From positions 1 through 39,418 of the forward strand of contig NZ_KB898497.1 in NCBI RefSeq assembly GCF_000377645.1: a stretch of 39,418 nucleotides of DNA, read 5' to 3'. A program made the position numbers and the translations under genes. Positions 18,634 to 26,146 of this stretch are shown here, piece by piece; the first letter of the stretch is position 1, and every line of letters begins with the position of its first letter. Source of the DNA: Thiomonas sp. FB-6 (GTDB lineage: Bacteria; Pseudomonadota; Gammaproteobacteria; Burkholderiales; Burkholderiaceae_C). Under the pieces are notes generated by a model. It worked only from the letters and a program-made list of their open reading frames with translations, made no database searches and had not been told where the DNA came from.

Positions 18634-18666
18634 CGGCTAGGCTCGGGCTTTCGTGCGTTATCGCGT
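18616..18666. promoter_or_regulatory. Twin direct repeats, candidate operators of the XRE-cupin regulator
   Basis: GTGCGTTATAGCGT (18616-18629) and GTGCGTTATCGCGT (18653-18666) differ at one base in 14 and start 37 bases apart, about 3.5 helical turns. They are located between the divergent regulator and transporter genes. The second contains a partial dyad, GCG-TTAT-CGC. Binding is inferred, not shown. Confidence 0.6.
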
Positions 18667-18714
18667 ACGCCGCCAGCTTAGCGCAGGCACCGCCGCCCTC
18701 GAAGCCCCGCCGCC

Positions 18715-19902
18715 ATGACCCAGCCCGCCACACCCACGCCACGCGCCCTCGCGCGCTGGTTCTCGCCTTCGCACGTGTCGGCCGGCTTCGTCACGGTGCT
18801 GGTCGGCTACACCAGCTCGGCGGCCATCGTGTTCGAGGCGGCCCGCGCCGCCGGCGCGGGCCCGGCGGAAATCGCTTCCTGGCTGTGGGCGCTGGGCCTG
18901 GGCATGGGCCTGAGCTGCATCGGCCTGTCGCTGCGCTACCGGGCCCCCGTGCTCACCGCATGGTCCACACCGGGCGCCGCGCTGCTGGCCACCTCGCTGC
19001 ACGGCGTGCCGATGGCGCAGGCGCTGGGCGTGTTCGTGTTCGCCTCCGCGCTGGCCGCGCTGGCGGGCTTCAGCGGCTGGTTCGAGCGCCTGATGCACCG
19101 CATTCCCCGCGCGCTGGCCGCGGGCATGCTGGCCGGCGTGCTGCTGGAGTTCGGCCTCGGGGTGTTCGGCGCGCTGCAACATCGCCTCGGGCTGGTGGGC
19201 GCGATGCTGCTGACCCTGCTGGTGGCGCGGCGCTGGCTCGCGCGCTACGCGGTGGCGCTGAGCTTCGCGGTCGGCCTGCTGGTGGCCACGCTGGGCGGCG
19301 ACTGGCACCTGGCCGCACTGCCGCTGCGCCTGACCCATCCGGTATGGGTCACACCGAGTTTCGCGTGGAGCAGCCTGCTGGGCATCGGGCTGCCGTTGTT
19401 CATCGTGTCGATGGCCTCGCAGAACGTGCCCGGCATCGCCATGCTGCGCACCCACGGCTATTCGACGCCGGCCTCGCCCCTGGTGGGCTGGACCGGCCTG
19501 CTCGGCGTGCTGCTGGCGCCCTTCGGCGGCTTTTCCTACAACCTGGCGGCGATCACCGCGGCCATCTGCATGAGCCCCGAGGCCGACCCCGACCCGCGCC
19601 AGCGCTGGCGCGCCGCCGTGTGGGCCGGCGTGTTCTACGCCATCACCGGGCTGCTCGGCGCCAGCGTGGCGGCGCTATTCGCAGCCTTCCCGCACGCCCT
19701 GGTGGCGGCCATCGCCGGGCTGGCGCTGCTGAGCACCATCGGCAACAGCCTGGCCGGCGCGCTGGCCGACGAGGCTTGGCGCGACGGCGCGCTGGTGACC
19801 TTCCTCGTGACCGCCTCGGGCTTCACGCTGGGAGGCGTCGGCAGCGCGCTGTGGGGGCTGCTGCTGGGCATGGCCACCGCCGCGCTCACGCGGCGCGGCT
19901 GA
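18715..19902 (+). CDS. benE: BenE-family transporter (benzoate/H+ symporter-like)
   Basis: This 395-residue inner-membrane transporter has about 11-12 hydrophobic segments. BenE-family features include FSPSHVSAGFVTVLVGYTSS at the N-terminus, the helix-break WSTPGAALLATS (about residues 83-94), and the block PLFIVSMASQNVPGIAMLRTHGY followed by APFGGFSYNLAAITAAICMSPEA. Known family members include the Acinetobacter benzoate permease, but no ben or cat catabolic gene is present here, so the substrate could be another aromatic or organic acid. It is divergent from an XRE-cupin regulator that probably controls it. Confidence 0.88.
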   Translation: MTQPATPTPRALARWFSPSHVSAGFVTVLVGYTSSAAIVFEAARAAGAGPAEIASWLWALGLGMGLSCIGLSLRYRAPVLTAWSTPGAALLATSLHGVPMAQALGVFVFASALAALAGFSGWFERLMHRIPRALAAGMLAGVLLEFGLGVFGALQHRLGLVGAMLLTLLVARRWLARYAVALSFAVGLLVATLGGDWHLAALPLRLTHPVWVTPSFAWSSLLGIGLPLFIVSMASQNVPGIAMLRTHGYSTPASPLVGWTGLLGVLLAPFGGFSYNLAAITAAICMSPEADPDPRQRWRAAVWAGVFYAITGLLGASVAALFAAFPHALVAAIAGLALLSTIGNSLAGALADEAWRDGALVTFLVTASGFTLGGVGSALWGLLLGMATAALTRRG

Positions 19903-19914
19903 GGGCGGGCGCGC

Positions 19915-20205
19915 TCAGCGGTCGTGGCCCCAGCGTTCGTCGTCGTCGCGGTGCCAGCGGTGGCCGCGGCGCCAGCCGTAGGCCGGCGGCGCGGCGTAGA
20001 CGGGCGCGTAGTACACCGGTGCCGGCGCGTACACCACGGGCGGCGCCACCACCACCGGCGGAGCCGGCAGCACGTTGCCCAGGTTGGCCACCAGGCCGGG
20101 CGTGCCCACCGACAGGGACCAGTAGGGTTCCTCGGCCTGCGCCGCGGTGAACAAGGCCCCGCCGAGCAACAGGGCGAGTGCGGAAATCTTCCAATGGCGA
20201 GTCAT
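19915..20205 (-). CDS. Small exported Pro/Tyr/Arg-rich protein of unknown function
   Basis: This 96-residue protein has a clear Sec signal peptide, ISALALLLGGALFTAAQA, with predicted cleavage after residue 24 (AQA before EE). The mature part has a PPVVVAPPVVYAPAPVYYAP region (about residues 49-68) and ends in an Arg/His/Asp-rich tail (WRRGHRWHRDDDERWGHD). Such low-complexity tails are common in small periplasmic or outer-surface proteins of Burkholderiales. A good ribosome site (AAAGGGAG) precedes the ATG at 20205. It converges with benE, 12 bases apart. I do not recognise a specific family. Confidence 0.8.
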   Translation of the reverse strand: MTRHWKISALALLLGGALFTAAQAEEPYWSLSVGTPGLVANLGNVLPAPPVVVAPPVVYAPAPVYYAPVYAAPPAYGWRRGHRWHRDDDERWGHDR

Positions 20206-20380
20206 GATTCAGGCGCTCCCTTTCACGAGTCCGAAAACTGCTGCGCCCCCCGTGGAATCGTCGATGCCGGTGGCATCTGAATGTGCATTTTTCCCAGATA
20301 ATAGGTGCTGGCCGGGGATGCGCCGACGCGCGCCGGCCCGGCGTTGCCCTTGCGCCACAGCCTCGGGGAGCGCCGGCCGC
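20206..20380 (-). promoter_or_regulatory. Intergenic region upstream of the small exported protein gene
   Basis: An AT-rich patch around 20280-20303 contains, on the minus strand, TATTAT (20298-20303). It is a plausible -10 box about 95 bases before the exported-protein ATG. No matching -35 was found. Confidence 0.3.
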
Positions 20381-21328
20381 TCAGCCCTGCCCGAGCAGGA
20401 AGGGCAATGCGGCGTCCAGCAGTTCGCGTGGCGCTTCCTCCGGGACGTAGTGTCCGCAGGGCAAGGTCGCGCCGCGCAGGTCGTCGGCCACCTCGCGCCA
20501 TTCGTCCAGCGGACGCAAGCAGCGCTGCACCACGCCATGCTCGCCCCACAGCACCTGCAGGGGCATGCCCAGGCGTGCGCGGCGCGCGCGGTCGGCGGCG
20601 TCATGCTCGAGGTCGATGCCGGCCGCCGCGCGGTAGTCCTCGCACAGGCCGTGCGCCGCTCCCGGCTGCGCCAGGCTGCGCGCGTAGGCCTCGAGCGCGC
20701 GCGGGTCGAAAGCCTCCAGGCCGCCGTTGCGCGAACGCATGAGGTCGCGCACGTAGGCTCCGGGGTCGGCCTGGATCAGGCGCTCGGGAAGCGGCGCCGG
20801 CTGGATCAGGAAGAACCAGTGCCAGTAGGCCCGAGCAAAGGCCTCGTCGGTCTTGCGGTACATGGCCAGCGTGGGCGCGATGTCCAGCAGCGTCATGCGG
20901 CGCGCCGCCTCCGGATGGTCGGCGGCCAGCCGGTGCGCCACCCGGGCTCCACGGTCGTGCGCGAGCACGGCGAAGCGCTGGTGCCCCAGCGCGCGCATCA
21001 CCGCCAGCATGTCGCCGGCCATCGCGCGCCGGCTGTATTCGGCGTGGTCGGCGCCGCCGGCGGGCTTGGACGAATCGCCGTAGCCGCGCAGGTCGCAGAA
21101 CACGACGCGGAAATGCCGGGCCAGCTCGCCGGCCACGCGATGCCAGATCACGTGGGTTTGCGGATGGCCGTGCAGCACCAGCAGCGGCGGACCCTCGCCG
21201 CCCTGCAGGGTGTGGATCCAGATGCCGGGCGCCGTGGCCACGCGCCGCGGCTCGAAACCGGGAAAGAACCAGGCGTCGTCGGCGGCGCTGGCGCTGGAGA
21301 CTTCGGCGGCGGAGGTGTCGGGCTGCAT
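20381..21328 (-). CDS. Alpha/beta hydrolase, fluoroacetate dehalogenase type
   Basis: This 315-residue alpha/beta hydrolase closely follows the fluoroacetate dehalogenase pattern (EC 3.8.1.3, hydrolytic C-F cleavage). Visible residues are the oxyanion loop HGHPQTHVIW, nucleophile Asp125 with carboxylate-binding Arg126 and Arg129 (AHDRGARVAHRL), and acid Asp149 (TLLDIAPT). The halide-pocket His170-Trp171 (YWHWFF) and Tyr232 (CEDYR) and catalytic His293 (CGHYVPEEAP) are also present. From memory these match Asp110, Arg111, Arg114, Asp134, His155, Trp156, Tyr219 and His280 of the Rhodopseudomonas palustris enzyme, at steady offsets of 15 then 13. Ordinary haloacetates or related esters remain possible substrates. 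It stands alone between a small exported protein and a divergent YbaK gene. Confidence 0.88.
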   Translation of the reverse strand: MQPDTSAAEVSSASAADDAWFFPGFEPRRVATAPGIWIHTLQGGEGPPLLVLHGHPQTHVIWHRVAGELARHFRVVFCDLRGYGDSSKPAGGADHAEYSRRAMAGDMLAVMRALGHQRFAVLAHDRGARVAHRLAADHPEAARRMTLLDIAPTLAMYRKTDEAFARAYWHWFFLIQPAPLPERLIQADPGAYVRDLMRSRNGGLEAFDPRALEAYARSLAQPGAAHGLCEDYRAAAGIDLEHDAADRARRARLGMPLQVLWGEHGVVQRCLRPLDEWREVADDLRGATLPCGHYVPEEAPRELLDAALPFLLGQG

Positions 21329-21386
21329 GGCCCTAGCATACGGCCCGCCGCCCCTGCGCGCCGGGGCGGCGAAGCCTGGCGGCAGG

Positions 21387-21402
21387 TGCTAATCTCGGCC
21401 CC
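21387..21402 (+). promoter_or_regulatory. -10-like box directly upstream of the ybaK-like gene
   Basis: GCTAAT at 21388-21393 lies 9 bases before the GTG start at 21403, without a Shine-Dalgarno between. The spacing suits a leaderless transcript. No clear -35 is seen. Confidence 0.35.
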
Positions 21403-21897
21403 GTGTCCACGCGCCGCCAGCACCCCACCGAGACGCCCGCCACCGCCTGGCTGCGCAGCCGCGGCGTGGAGTTCAGCCTCCACCCCTACGAGTATGTCGA
21501 GCACGGAGGCGCCGCCTGGGGCGCGCAGGCGCTCGGCCTGGACCCGCACGCCGTGGTGAAGACCCTGGTCATGCAGGACCCGTCGGCGCGGCCGCTGGTG
21601 GTGCTCATGCACGGCGACCGTCAGGTCTCCACCAAGAACCTGGCGCGCGCCATCGGCGCCAAGCAGGTGCAGCCCTGCGATCCGGCGGTGGCCGAGCGCC
21701 ACAGCGGCTACCAGGTGGGGGGAACCTCTCCGTTCGCGCTGCGCAAGCCCATGCCCGTGTACCTGCAGCTCAGCGTGCTCGAACTGCCGCGCATGTACGT
21801 GAACGCGGGGCGCCGGGGGCTGCTGCTGGGGATGCCGCCGCAGCAGTTGCAGCAGTTGCTGCAGGCGCTCAGCGTGGATTGCGCGCTGGCGGCCTGA
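21403..21897 (+). CDS. ybaK: YbaK/EbsC-type Cys-tRNA(Pro) deacylase
   Basis: This 164-residue cytosolic trans-editing enzyme hydrolyses Cys-tRNA(Pro) or related misacylated tRNAs. The fold signature is spread over TPATAWLRSRGVEFSLHPYEY, VVKTLVMQD (with the conserved Lys), STKNLARAIGAKQVQPCDPAVAERHSGYQVGGTSPFALRKPMPVY and a final NAGRRGLLLGM. The GTG at 21403 is the only reasonable start and follows directly on a -10-like box. The next gene, fdhD, begins 13 bases after the stop, so the two are probably co-transcribed. Confidence 0.93.
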   Translation: MSTRRQHPTETPATAWLRSRGVEFSLHPYEYVEHGGAAWGAQALGLDPHAVVKTLVMQDPSARPLVVLMHGDRQVSTKNLARAIGAKQVQPCDPAVAERHSGYQVGGTSPFALRKPMPVYLQLSVLELPRMYVNAGRRGLLLGMPPQQLQQLLQALSVDCALAA

Positions 21898-21910
21898 AAG
21901 GCAGGCGCCG

Positions 21911-22750
21911 ATGGACCCACGCGCTCCCGACGCCCCTCCCGGCGCGGCCGCCGCCGAGGTGCTCAGCCTGCACGCCGGACAGGCGCTCGCACGCCGGGAC
22001 CTGCTGTGCGAGGAAGTCCCGGTGGCGCTGGAGTTCAACGGCATTTCCCACGCGGTGATGCTGGCGACACCGGCCGACCTGGAGGATTTCGCGCTGGGCT
22101 TCGCCCTCACCGAGGGCATCGTGGAGCATCCCGGCGAGGTGTTCGACATCGCGGCCGAGGCCTCGGCGCAGGGCATCACCCTGCGCGTGGACATCGCGTC
22201 GCGCCGGCTTCAGGCGCTCAAGCTGCGCCGGCGCAGCCTCGCCGGACGCACCGGCTGCGGGCTGTGCGGCACCGATTCGCTGGACCAGGCGCTGCGCCCG
22301 GTCGCCCCCGTGGGCACCGGGCAGCGCGTGGAACCGGCCGCGCTGGCCCGCGCCGTGGCCGCGCTGCGCCCGCTGCAGGCCTTGTTCGCGGCCACCGGCT
22401 CGGTGCATGCCGCGGCGCTGTGCGGGGCCGACGGCCGCCCGCTGCTGCTGCGCGAGGACGTAGGTCGCCACAACGCGCTGGACAAGCTGGTCGGCGGCGC
22501 CGCGCGCGGCGGGCTCGACGCCGGCGCGGGACTGATCGTGATCAGCAGCCGGGCCAGCATCGAGATGGTGCAAAAGGCCGCCAGCACGGGCTGCACCGTG
22601 CTGGCCGCGGTGTCGGCGCCGACGGCGCTGGCGGTACGCGCCGCGGCGCAGGCCGGCATGACCCTGGTCGGGCGCATCCGCGGCCAGGACATGGTCGTGT
22701 ACTGCGGCGCCTGGCGCCTGCAAGCCCCGCCCGCCGCGCCGGGCCCTTGA
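21911..22750 (+). CDS. fdhD: Formate dehydrogenase accessory sulfurtransferase FdhD
   Basis: This 279-residue protein carries sulfur from IscS to the molybdenum cofactor and so activates formate dehydrogenases. The diagnostic CxxC is in GRTGCGLCG (Cys116, Cys119). Other family blocks are EEVPVALEFNG, DLEDFALGFALTEGIV, TGSVHAAALC, REDVGRHNALDKLVG, SSRASIEMVQKAA and RGQDMVVYCG. No formate dehydrogenase genes lie in the window, so its client enzyme must be encoded elsewhere. Its stop overlaps a CTTGAA hexamer that may be the -35 of the following heat-shock gene. Confidence 0.95.
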   Translation: MDPRAPDAPPGAAAAEVLSLHAGQALARRDLLCEEVPVALEFNGISHAVMLATPADLEDFALGFALTEGIVEHPGEVFDIAAEASAQGITLRVDIASRRLQALKLRRRSLAGRTGCGLCGTDSLDQALRPVAPVGTGQRVEPAALARAVAALRPLQALFAATGSVHAAALCGADGRPLLLREDVGRHNALDKLVGGAARGGLDAGAGLIVISSRASIEMVQKAASTGCTVLAAVSAPTALAVRAAAQAGMTLVGRIRGQDMVVYCGAWRLQAPPAAPGP

Positions 22751-22776
22751 AATCCTGCACAGGCGCACGCAGATAG
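22746..22776 (+). promoter_or_regulatory. Putative promoter (possibly sigma-32 type) for the small heat-shock genes
   Basis: CTTGAA at 22746-22751 is the sigma-32 -35 consensus core and overlaps the fdhD stop codon. The downstream -10 region (CAGATA at 22771-22776) fits neither sigma-32 nor sigma-70 well. The location upstream of two Hsp20 genes is the main argument. Confidence 0.35.
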
Positions 22777-22843
22777 GCAGCAAAGGGCGCTGCAGCCTCG
22801 CGGCGCGACGCCCTGACCCGACCATCTGCAAGGAGCCAGGACC

Positions 22844-23290
22844 ATGATTGCAACCATGCTGAAGACGCCGGCGAGCTGGTTCGCCGATCTCGACCGCCTG
22901 CAGCGCGAGCTCGACCGCGACCTCGCCGGATTCGGGCTGCCCGTGAGCATCCGCGCGGTGGGCGGCGCCGGCTTTCCCGCCATCAACGTGGCGTCCACGC
23001 CGCAGGCCGTGGAGGTCTACGCCTTCGCCCCCGGCATCGACGCCTCGCAACTCGAAGTCACGGTGGACCACAACCTGTTGAGCATCGTCGGCAAGCGCGA
23101 ACTGCCCGCGGCGCCCAAGGGCCAGGTCAGCTATGCCGAGGAACGCTTCAGCGGCGGCTTCCGCCGCGTGATCTCCCTGCCCGAGGACATCGATGCGTCG
23201 AAGATCGAGGCGCGCTACACCGACGGCGTGCTGCGCGTGAGCATCGCGCGCCGCGAGGCCGTGCAGCCGCGGCGCATCGCCGTGAACTGA
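22844..23290 (+). CDS. Hsp20-family small heat-shock protein (first of two)
   Basis: This 148-residue ATP-independent holdase has an alpha-crystallin domain. The N-terminal helix WFADLDRLQRELDRDLAGFG is followed by FPAINVASTPQAVEVYAFAPGIDASQLEVTV and the terminal strand region FRRVISLPEDIDASKIEARYTDGVLRVSIARRE. The A-x-x-x-n-G-v-L motif appears as ARYTDGVLRV, and the tail ends in RRIAVN. A strong ribosome site (AAGGAG) precedes the ATG. It heads a pair with the next gene, 30 bases downstream, presumably giving a two-component small heat-shock system as in other betaproteobacteria. Confidence 0.93.
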   Translation: MIATMLKTPASWFADLDRLQRELDRDLAGFGLPVSIRAVGGAGFPAINVASTPQAVEVYAFAPGIDASQLEVTVDHNLLSIVGKRELPAAPKGQVSYAEERFSGGFRRVISLPEDIDASKIEARYTDGVLRVSIARREAVQPRRIAVN

Positions 23291-23320
23291 AACCGAAGCG
23301 GGATCGCAAGGAGTCCGACC

Positions 23321-23731
23321 ATGAACACGACGAATACCCAGATCGCCCCCTCCTCCACGGCACCCCAGGCGGGCGCCGCCGGCGGCGGCGCGCGCGCGAC
23401 GCCCACCCAGGCCCCGCGCGTGGACATCTTCGAGGATGCCGAAGGCATCACGCTGCGCGCCGACATGCCCGGCGTGCCGCGCGAGCAGTTGCAGGTGCAG
23501 GTCGACGGCGACACGCTGACCCTGCGCGGGCAGGTGCGCATCGAACTGGCCCAGGGCATGCAGCCCTTCTACGCCGAGCTGCGCAGCGCCGCCTGGGAAC
23601 GCAGTTTCACGCTGTCGCGCGAACTCGATTCGGCGGCCATCCAGGCCAGCATGAAGGACGGGGTGCTGGAGCTGCGCATTCCCAAGGCCGAGCACGCGAA
23701 GCCGCGGCGGGTCGAGGTCAAGCTGAACTGA
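23321..23731 (+). CDS. Hsp20-family small heat-shock protein (second of two)
   Basis: This is a 136-residue holdase. A Ser/Thr/Ala/Gly-rich N-terminus (about residues 1-30) replaces the helical N-terminus of its neighbour. The alpha-crystallin domain runs from VDIFEDAEGITLRADMPGVP to the motif ASMKDGVLELRIPKAEH, and the tail is KPRRVEVKLN. The two proteins are clearly different sequences, so they are an old pair and not a recent duplication. An AAGGAG ribosome site precedes the ATG. It probably shares the transcript of the preceding gene. Confidence 0.93.
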   Translation: MNTTNTQIAPSSTAPQAGAAGGGARATPTQAPRVDIFEDAEGITLRADMPGVPREQLQVQVDGDTLTLRGQVRIELAQGMQPFYAELRSAAWERSFTLSRELDSAAIQASMKDGVLELRIPKAEHAKPRRVEVKLN

Positions 23732-23796
23732 AGCGCCGGCCGGTGCGGGCGCCGGCGGGCACAATGCGGGCCTTGCCCGCAGCTTCGACCCCGCCC

Positions 23797-25107
23797 ATGT
23801 TCCCGCCCCCTGCCCGCTCCGGCATTTCCGCGCCCCGCGCCGCGCTGGCGCGCGTGGCGGCGGGGCTGGACTTCGGCACCAGCGGCGCGCGCCTGTGCGT
23901 GATCGACCGGCGCCAACGCCGCCTGTTCGAGACCGCCTGCCACTACGCCGACGCGCGCGCCCAGGGCTGCGCCGAGTGGGAGGGCGCGCTGTTCCAACTG
24001 CTGGCGGCGATTCCCGCGGCGCTGCGCGCGCGGCTGGACGCGCTGTCGCTTTGCGCCACCTCCGGCAGCGTGTTGTGGGCGGGGCGCAACCTGCGCCCGC
24101 GCGGGCCGGTGCTGATGTACTTCGAGCATCGGCCTGCCGACTTCCCGCCCGGCCACAGCGGTCCTCTGGACGGCCTGGCCCGGCTGGCCTGGCTTTGGCA
24201 GGAACTGGGCAGCCAGGCGCTGGACGACGCCCTGGCGCTGCACCAGGCGGACTGGCTGTTCGCCCGGTTGCGCGCGGGCGGCCTCGCCCGCGGCGGCATC
24301 ACCGACTGGCACAACGCGCTCAAGAGCGGCGGCGACCCCGCACGCTGCGCGTGGAGCGAGCCCGCCTCGCGCCAGCCCTTCGCGGCGCGGCTGCCGCGCA
24401 TCGTCGCGCCGGGCAGCCGCATCGGCCGCGTGGATCCCGCGCTGGCGCGCCTGATGGGCCTGCGGCCCGAGCTGCGCCTGGTGGCGGGCACCACCGACGC
24501 GAATGCCGCCTTCCTGGGCAGCGGCGCCGACCGCCCGGGGCTGGGCTTGAGCAGCCTGGGCAGCACGCTGGCCCTCAAGCTGCTGTCGCCGCGGCGCATC
24601 GACGATGCGAGGCACGGGGTCTACAGCCACCGCTTCGGAGCCGGCTGGCTGGTCTCCGGCGCCAGCCAGGCCGGCGGCGCCGCGCTGCGGGCCCTGTTCG
24701 ACGACCAGCGCCTGCGCGAACTCAGCGCGCGCATCGACCCCGAACGCGACAGCCCGCTGGACCTGTACCCGCTGCCGGGCGTGGGCGAGCGCTTTCCGCG
24801 GGCCGATCCCGGCATGCGCCCGCGCCTGGCTCCGCGCCCGCACGACGATGCCGAATACCTGCACGGCCTGCTGCAGGGCCTGGCGCGCATCGAGGCGCAG
24901 GGCTATGCACGCTTCGCCGAACTGGGCGCGCCGGCGCCGCGCGAGGTGCTGAGCTGCGGCGGCGGCGCGGCCAACCCCGCCTGGACCCGCCTGCGCGAGC
25001 GCATGCTCGGATGCCCGGTGCGCGCCGCGCGCCACGCCGACGCTGCCTTGGGCGCGGCGCGCCTGGCGCTGCTGGGCATGCGCGTATTCCCGCGCTCGCC
25101 CCCGTGA
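23797..25107 (+). CDS. FGGY-family sugar kinase (SePSK/AtXK1-like)
   Basis: This 436-residue protein of the FGGY carbohydrate-kinase family phosphorylates a sugar with ATP. The N-terminal phosphate loop is AAGLDFGTSGARLCVID and the C-terminal domain has GTTDANAAFLGSG, LGLSSLGSTLALKLLS, ASQAGGAALR and the adenosine motif EVLSCGGGAANPAW. The general layout and LDFGTSGAR motif resemble the small SePSK/AtXK1 subgroup, whose members act on D-ribulose, more than glycerol or xylulose kinases. The ATG at 23797 is preferred over 23764, which abuts a -10-like CACAAT box. It follows the heat-shock genes but no sugar-catabolic genes are nearby. Substrate assignment is tentative. Confidence 0.82.
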   Translation: MFPPPARSGISAPRAALARVAAGLDFGTSGARLCVIDRRQRRLFETACHYADARAQGCAEWEGALFQLLAAIPAALRARLDALSLCATSGSVLWAGRNLRPRGPVLMYFEHRPADFPPGHSGPLDGLARLAWLWQELGSQALDDALALHQADWLFARLRAGGLARGGITDWHNALKSGGDPARCAWSEPASRQPFAARLPRIVAPGSRIGRVDPALARLMGLRPELRLVAGTTDANAAFLGSGADRPGLGLSSLGSTLALKLLSPRRIDDARHGVYSHRFGAGWLVSGASQAGGAALRALFDDQRLRELSARIDPERDSPLDLYPLPGVGERFPRADPGMRPRLAPRPHDDAEYLHGLLQGLARIEAQGYARFAELGAPAPREVLSCGGGAANPAWTRLRERMLGCPVRAARHADAALGAARLALLGMRVFPRSPP

Positions 25108-25189
25108 AGAAAGGATGGCGGGCGCCGTTCGGCGGGTGGAGAATATTGCAAGAGAATGTCACCCTGCGCCCGCCTGGGCATCCCGGCCG

Positions 25190-26116
25190 ATGAACGCCAC
25201 AAGCATTCCCAAGGAAGTCGTAGAACTCGCGCACTCGGGAGACATGGTTGCCCAGGAGTGGCTGGGCGACCACCTGCGCAATCTCGGCGAGCACGAGCAG
25301 GCGGGCGTCTGGTACGAACGCGCGGCCATCCTGGGCTCGGCCAGCGCCCAGTACAACCTGGGCTGGATGCACTACCACGGACGCGGCGTCGCGCAGGACT
25401 ATGCGCGCAGCATGTACTGGTGGAAAAAGGCCGCGGAACAGAACATGGTGCGAGCCATCGGGTCCATCGGCATTCTGTTCGAGAACGGCCAGGTGGTGGC
25501 GCGCAATCACGCCGAAGCGGCGCGCTGGTACCGCGCGGCCGCCGACCAGGGCGACGCTCCGTCCAACTGGTTCCTCGGGCGCCTGTACCTGCAGGGCCTG
25601 GGCGTGCCGCGGGATCGCGCGCTGGCCTTGCAGCTGTTCCGGCGCGCCGCCGAGCAGTCCCACCGTTCCGCGCAGTACTCGCTGGGCCTGACCCTGCTGT
25701 CGGGCCATGCCCGCGAGCGCTGGCCCGAAGCCGTCGACTGGCTGCGCCGCGCGGCCGACGAGGGGCACGACGCCGCCCAGTACATGCTGGGCCTGACCCT
25801 CCTGCGCGGGCGCCGCGCGCCGCGTGATCTGGCCGCCGCGCTGCGCTGGCTGAACCGCGCCGCCGAGCAGGGCCATGTGCTGGCCCAGTACCAGCTGGGC
25901 AAGATGTACTGGCGCGGCATCGGCGTGCTGCCCGACGTGGGGCTCGCCAAGCACTGGTGGAAGCTGGCGGGCGCGCAGCGCCACATGCCGGCCCGCGCGG
26001 CACTGCGCTACCTGCGCGGCCAGATGCTCGAGCACGGCATCGATTTCGAGCACACCGACTTCTCCCCCACCGTGGCCGGGCTGCCGGCGGGAAGGCGGCG
26101 CCGCTCCAGCGCCTGA
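25190..26116 (+). CDS. Sel1-repeat (SLR) protein
   Basis: This 308-residue protein is built from about six or seven Sel1-like repeats of 36 residues, each with the pattern A-x-x-x-L-G-x-x-Y/L-x-x-G-x-G-V and A-x-x-W-x-x-x-A-A-x-Q-G. Examples are AQYNLGWMHYHGRGVAQDYA, APSNWFLGRLYLQGLGVPRD and AQYQLGKMYWRGIGVLPDVG. There is no signal peptide, so it is probably cytosolic and acts as a protein-interaction scaffold. Its partner is unknown. The ATG at 25190 starts just before the first repeat; an earlier start at 25115 adds unrelated sequence. It converges with the acyl-CoA dehydrogenase gene. Confidence 0.9.
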   Translation: MNATSIPKEVVELAHSGDMVAQEWLGDHLRNLGEHEQAGVWYERAAILGSASAQYNLGWMHYHGRGVAQDYARSMYWWKKAAEQNMVRAIGSIGILFENGQVVARNHAEAARWYRAAADQGDAPSNWFLGRLYLQGLGVPRDRALALQLFRRAAEQSHRSAQYSLGLTLLSGHARERWPEAVDWLRRAADEGHDAAQYMLGLTLLRGRRAPRDLAAALRWLNRAAEQGHVLAQYQLGKMYWRGIGVLPDVGLAKHWWKLAGAQRHMPARAALRYLRGQMLEHGIDFEHTDFSPTVAGLPAGRRRRSSA

Positions 26117-26120
26117 GCCG

Positions 26121-26146
26121 GCGCCCAGGCTGTCTAGCCCTGGCGC
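26121..26146. terminator. Hairpin between convergent Sel1 and acyl-CoA dehydrogenase genes
   Basis: Arms GCGCC(C)AGG and CCTGGCGC pair with one bulged base around a loop containing the dehydrogenase stop codon. The position between two convergent stops suits a bidirectional terminator, but there is no T-run. Confidence 0.4.

Noticed and set aside
19915-20205. Assignment of the small exported protein to the YXWGXW-repeat family
   Set aside because: The tail has Trp, Gly and Arg but no repeated YxWGxW unit, so the family name is not supported.
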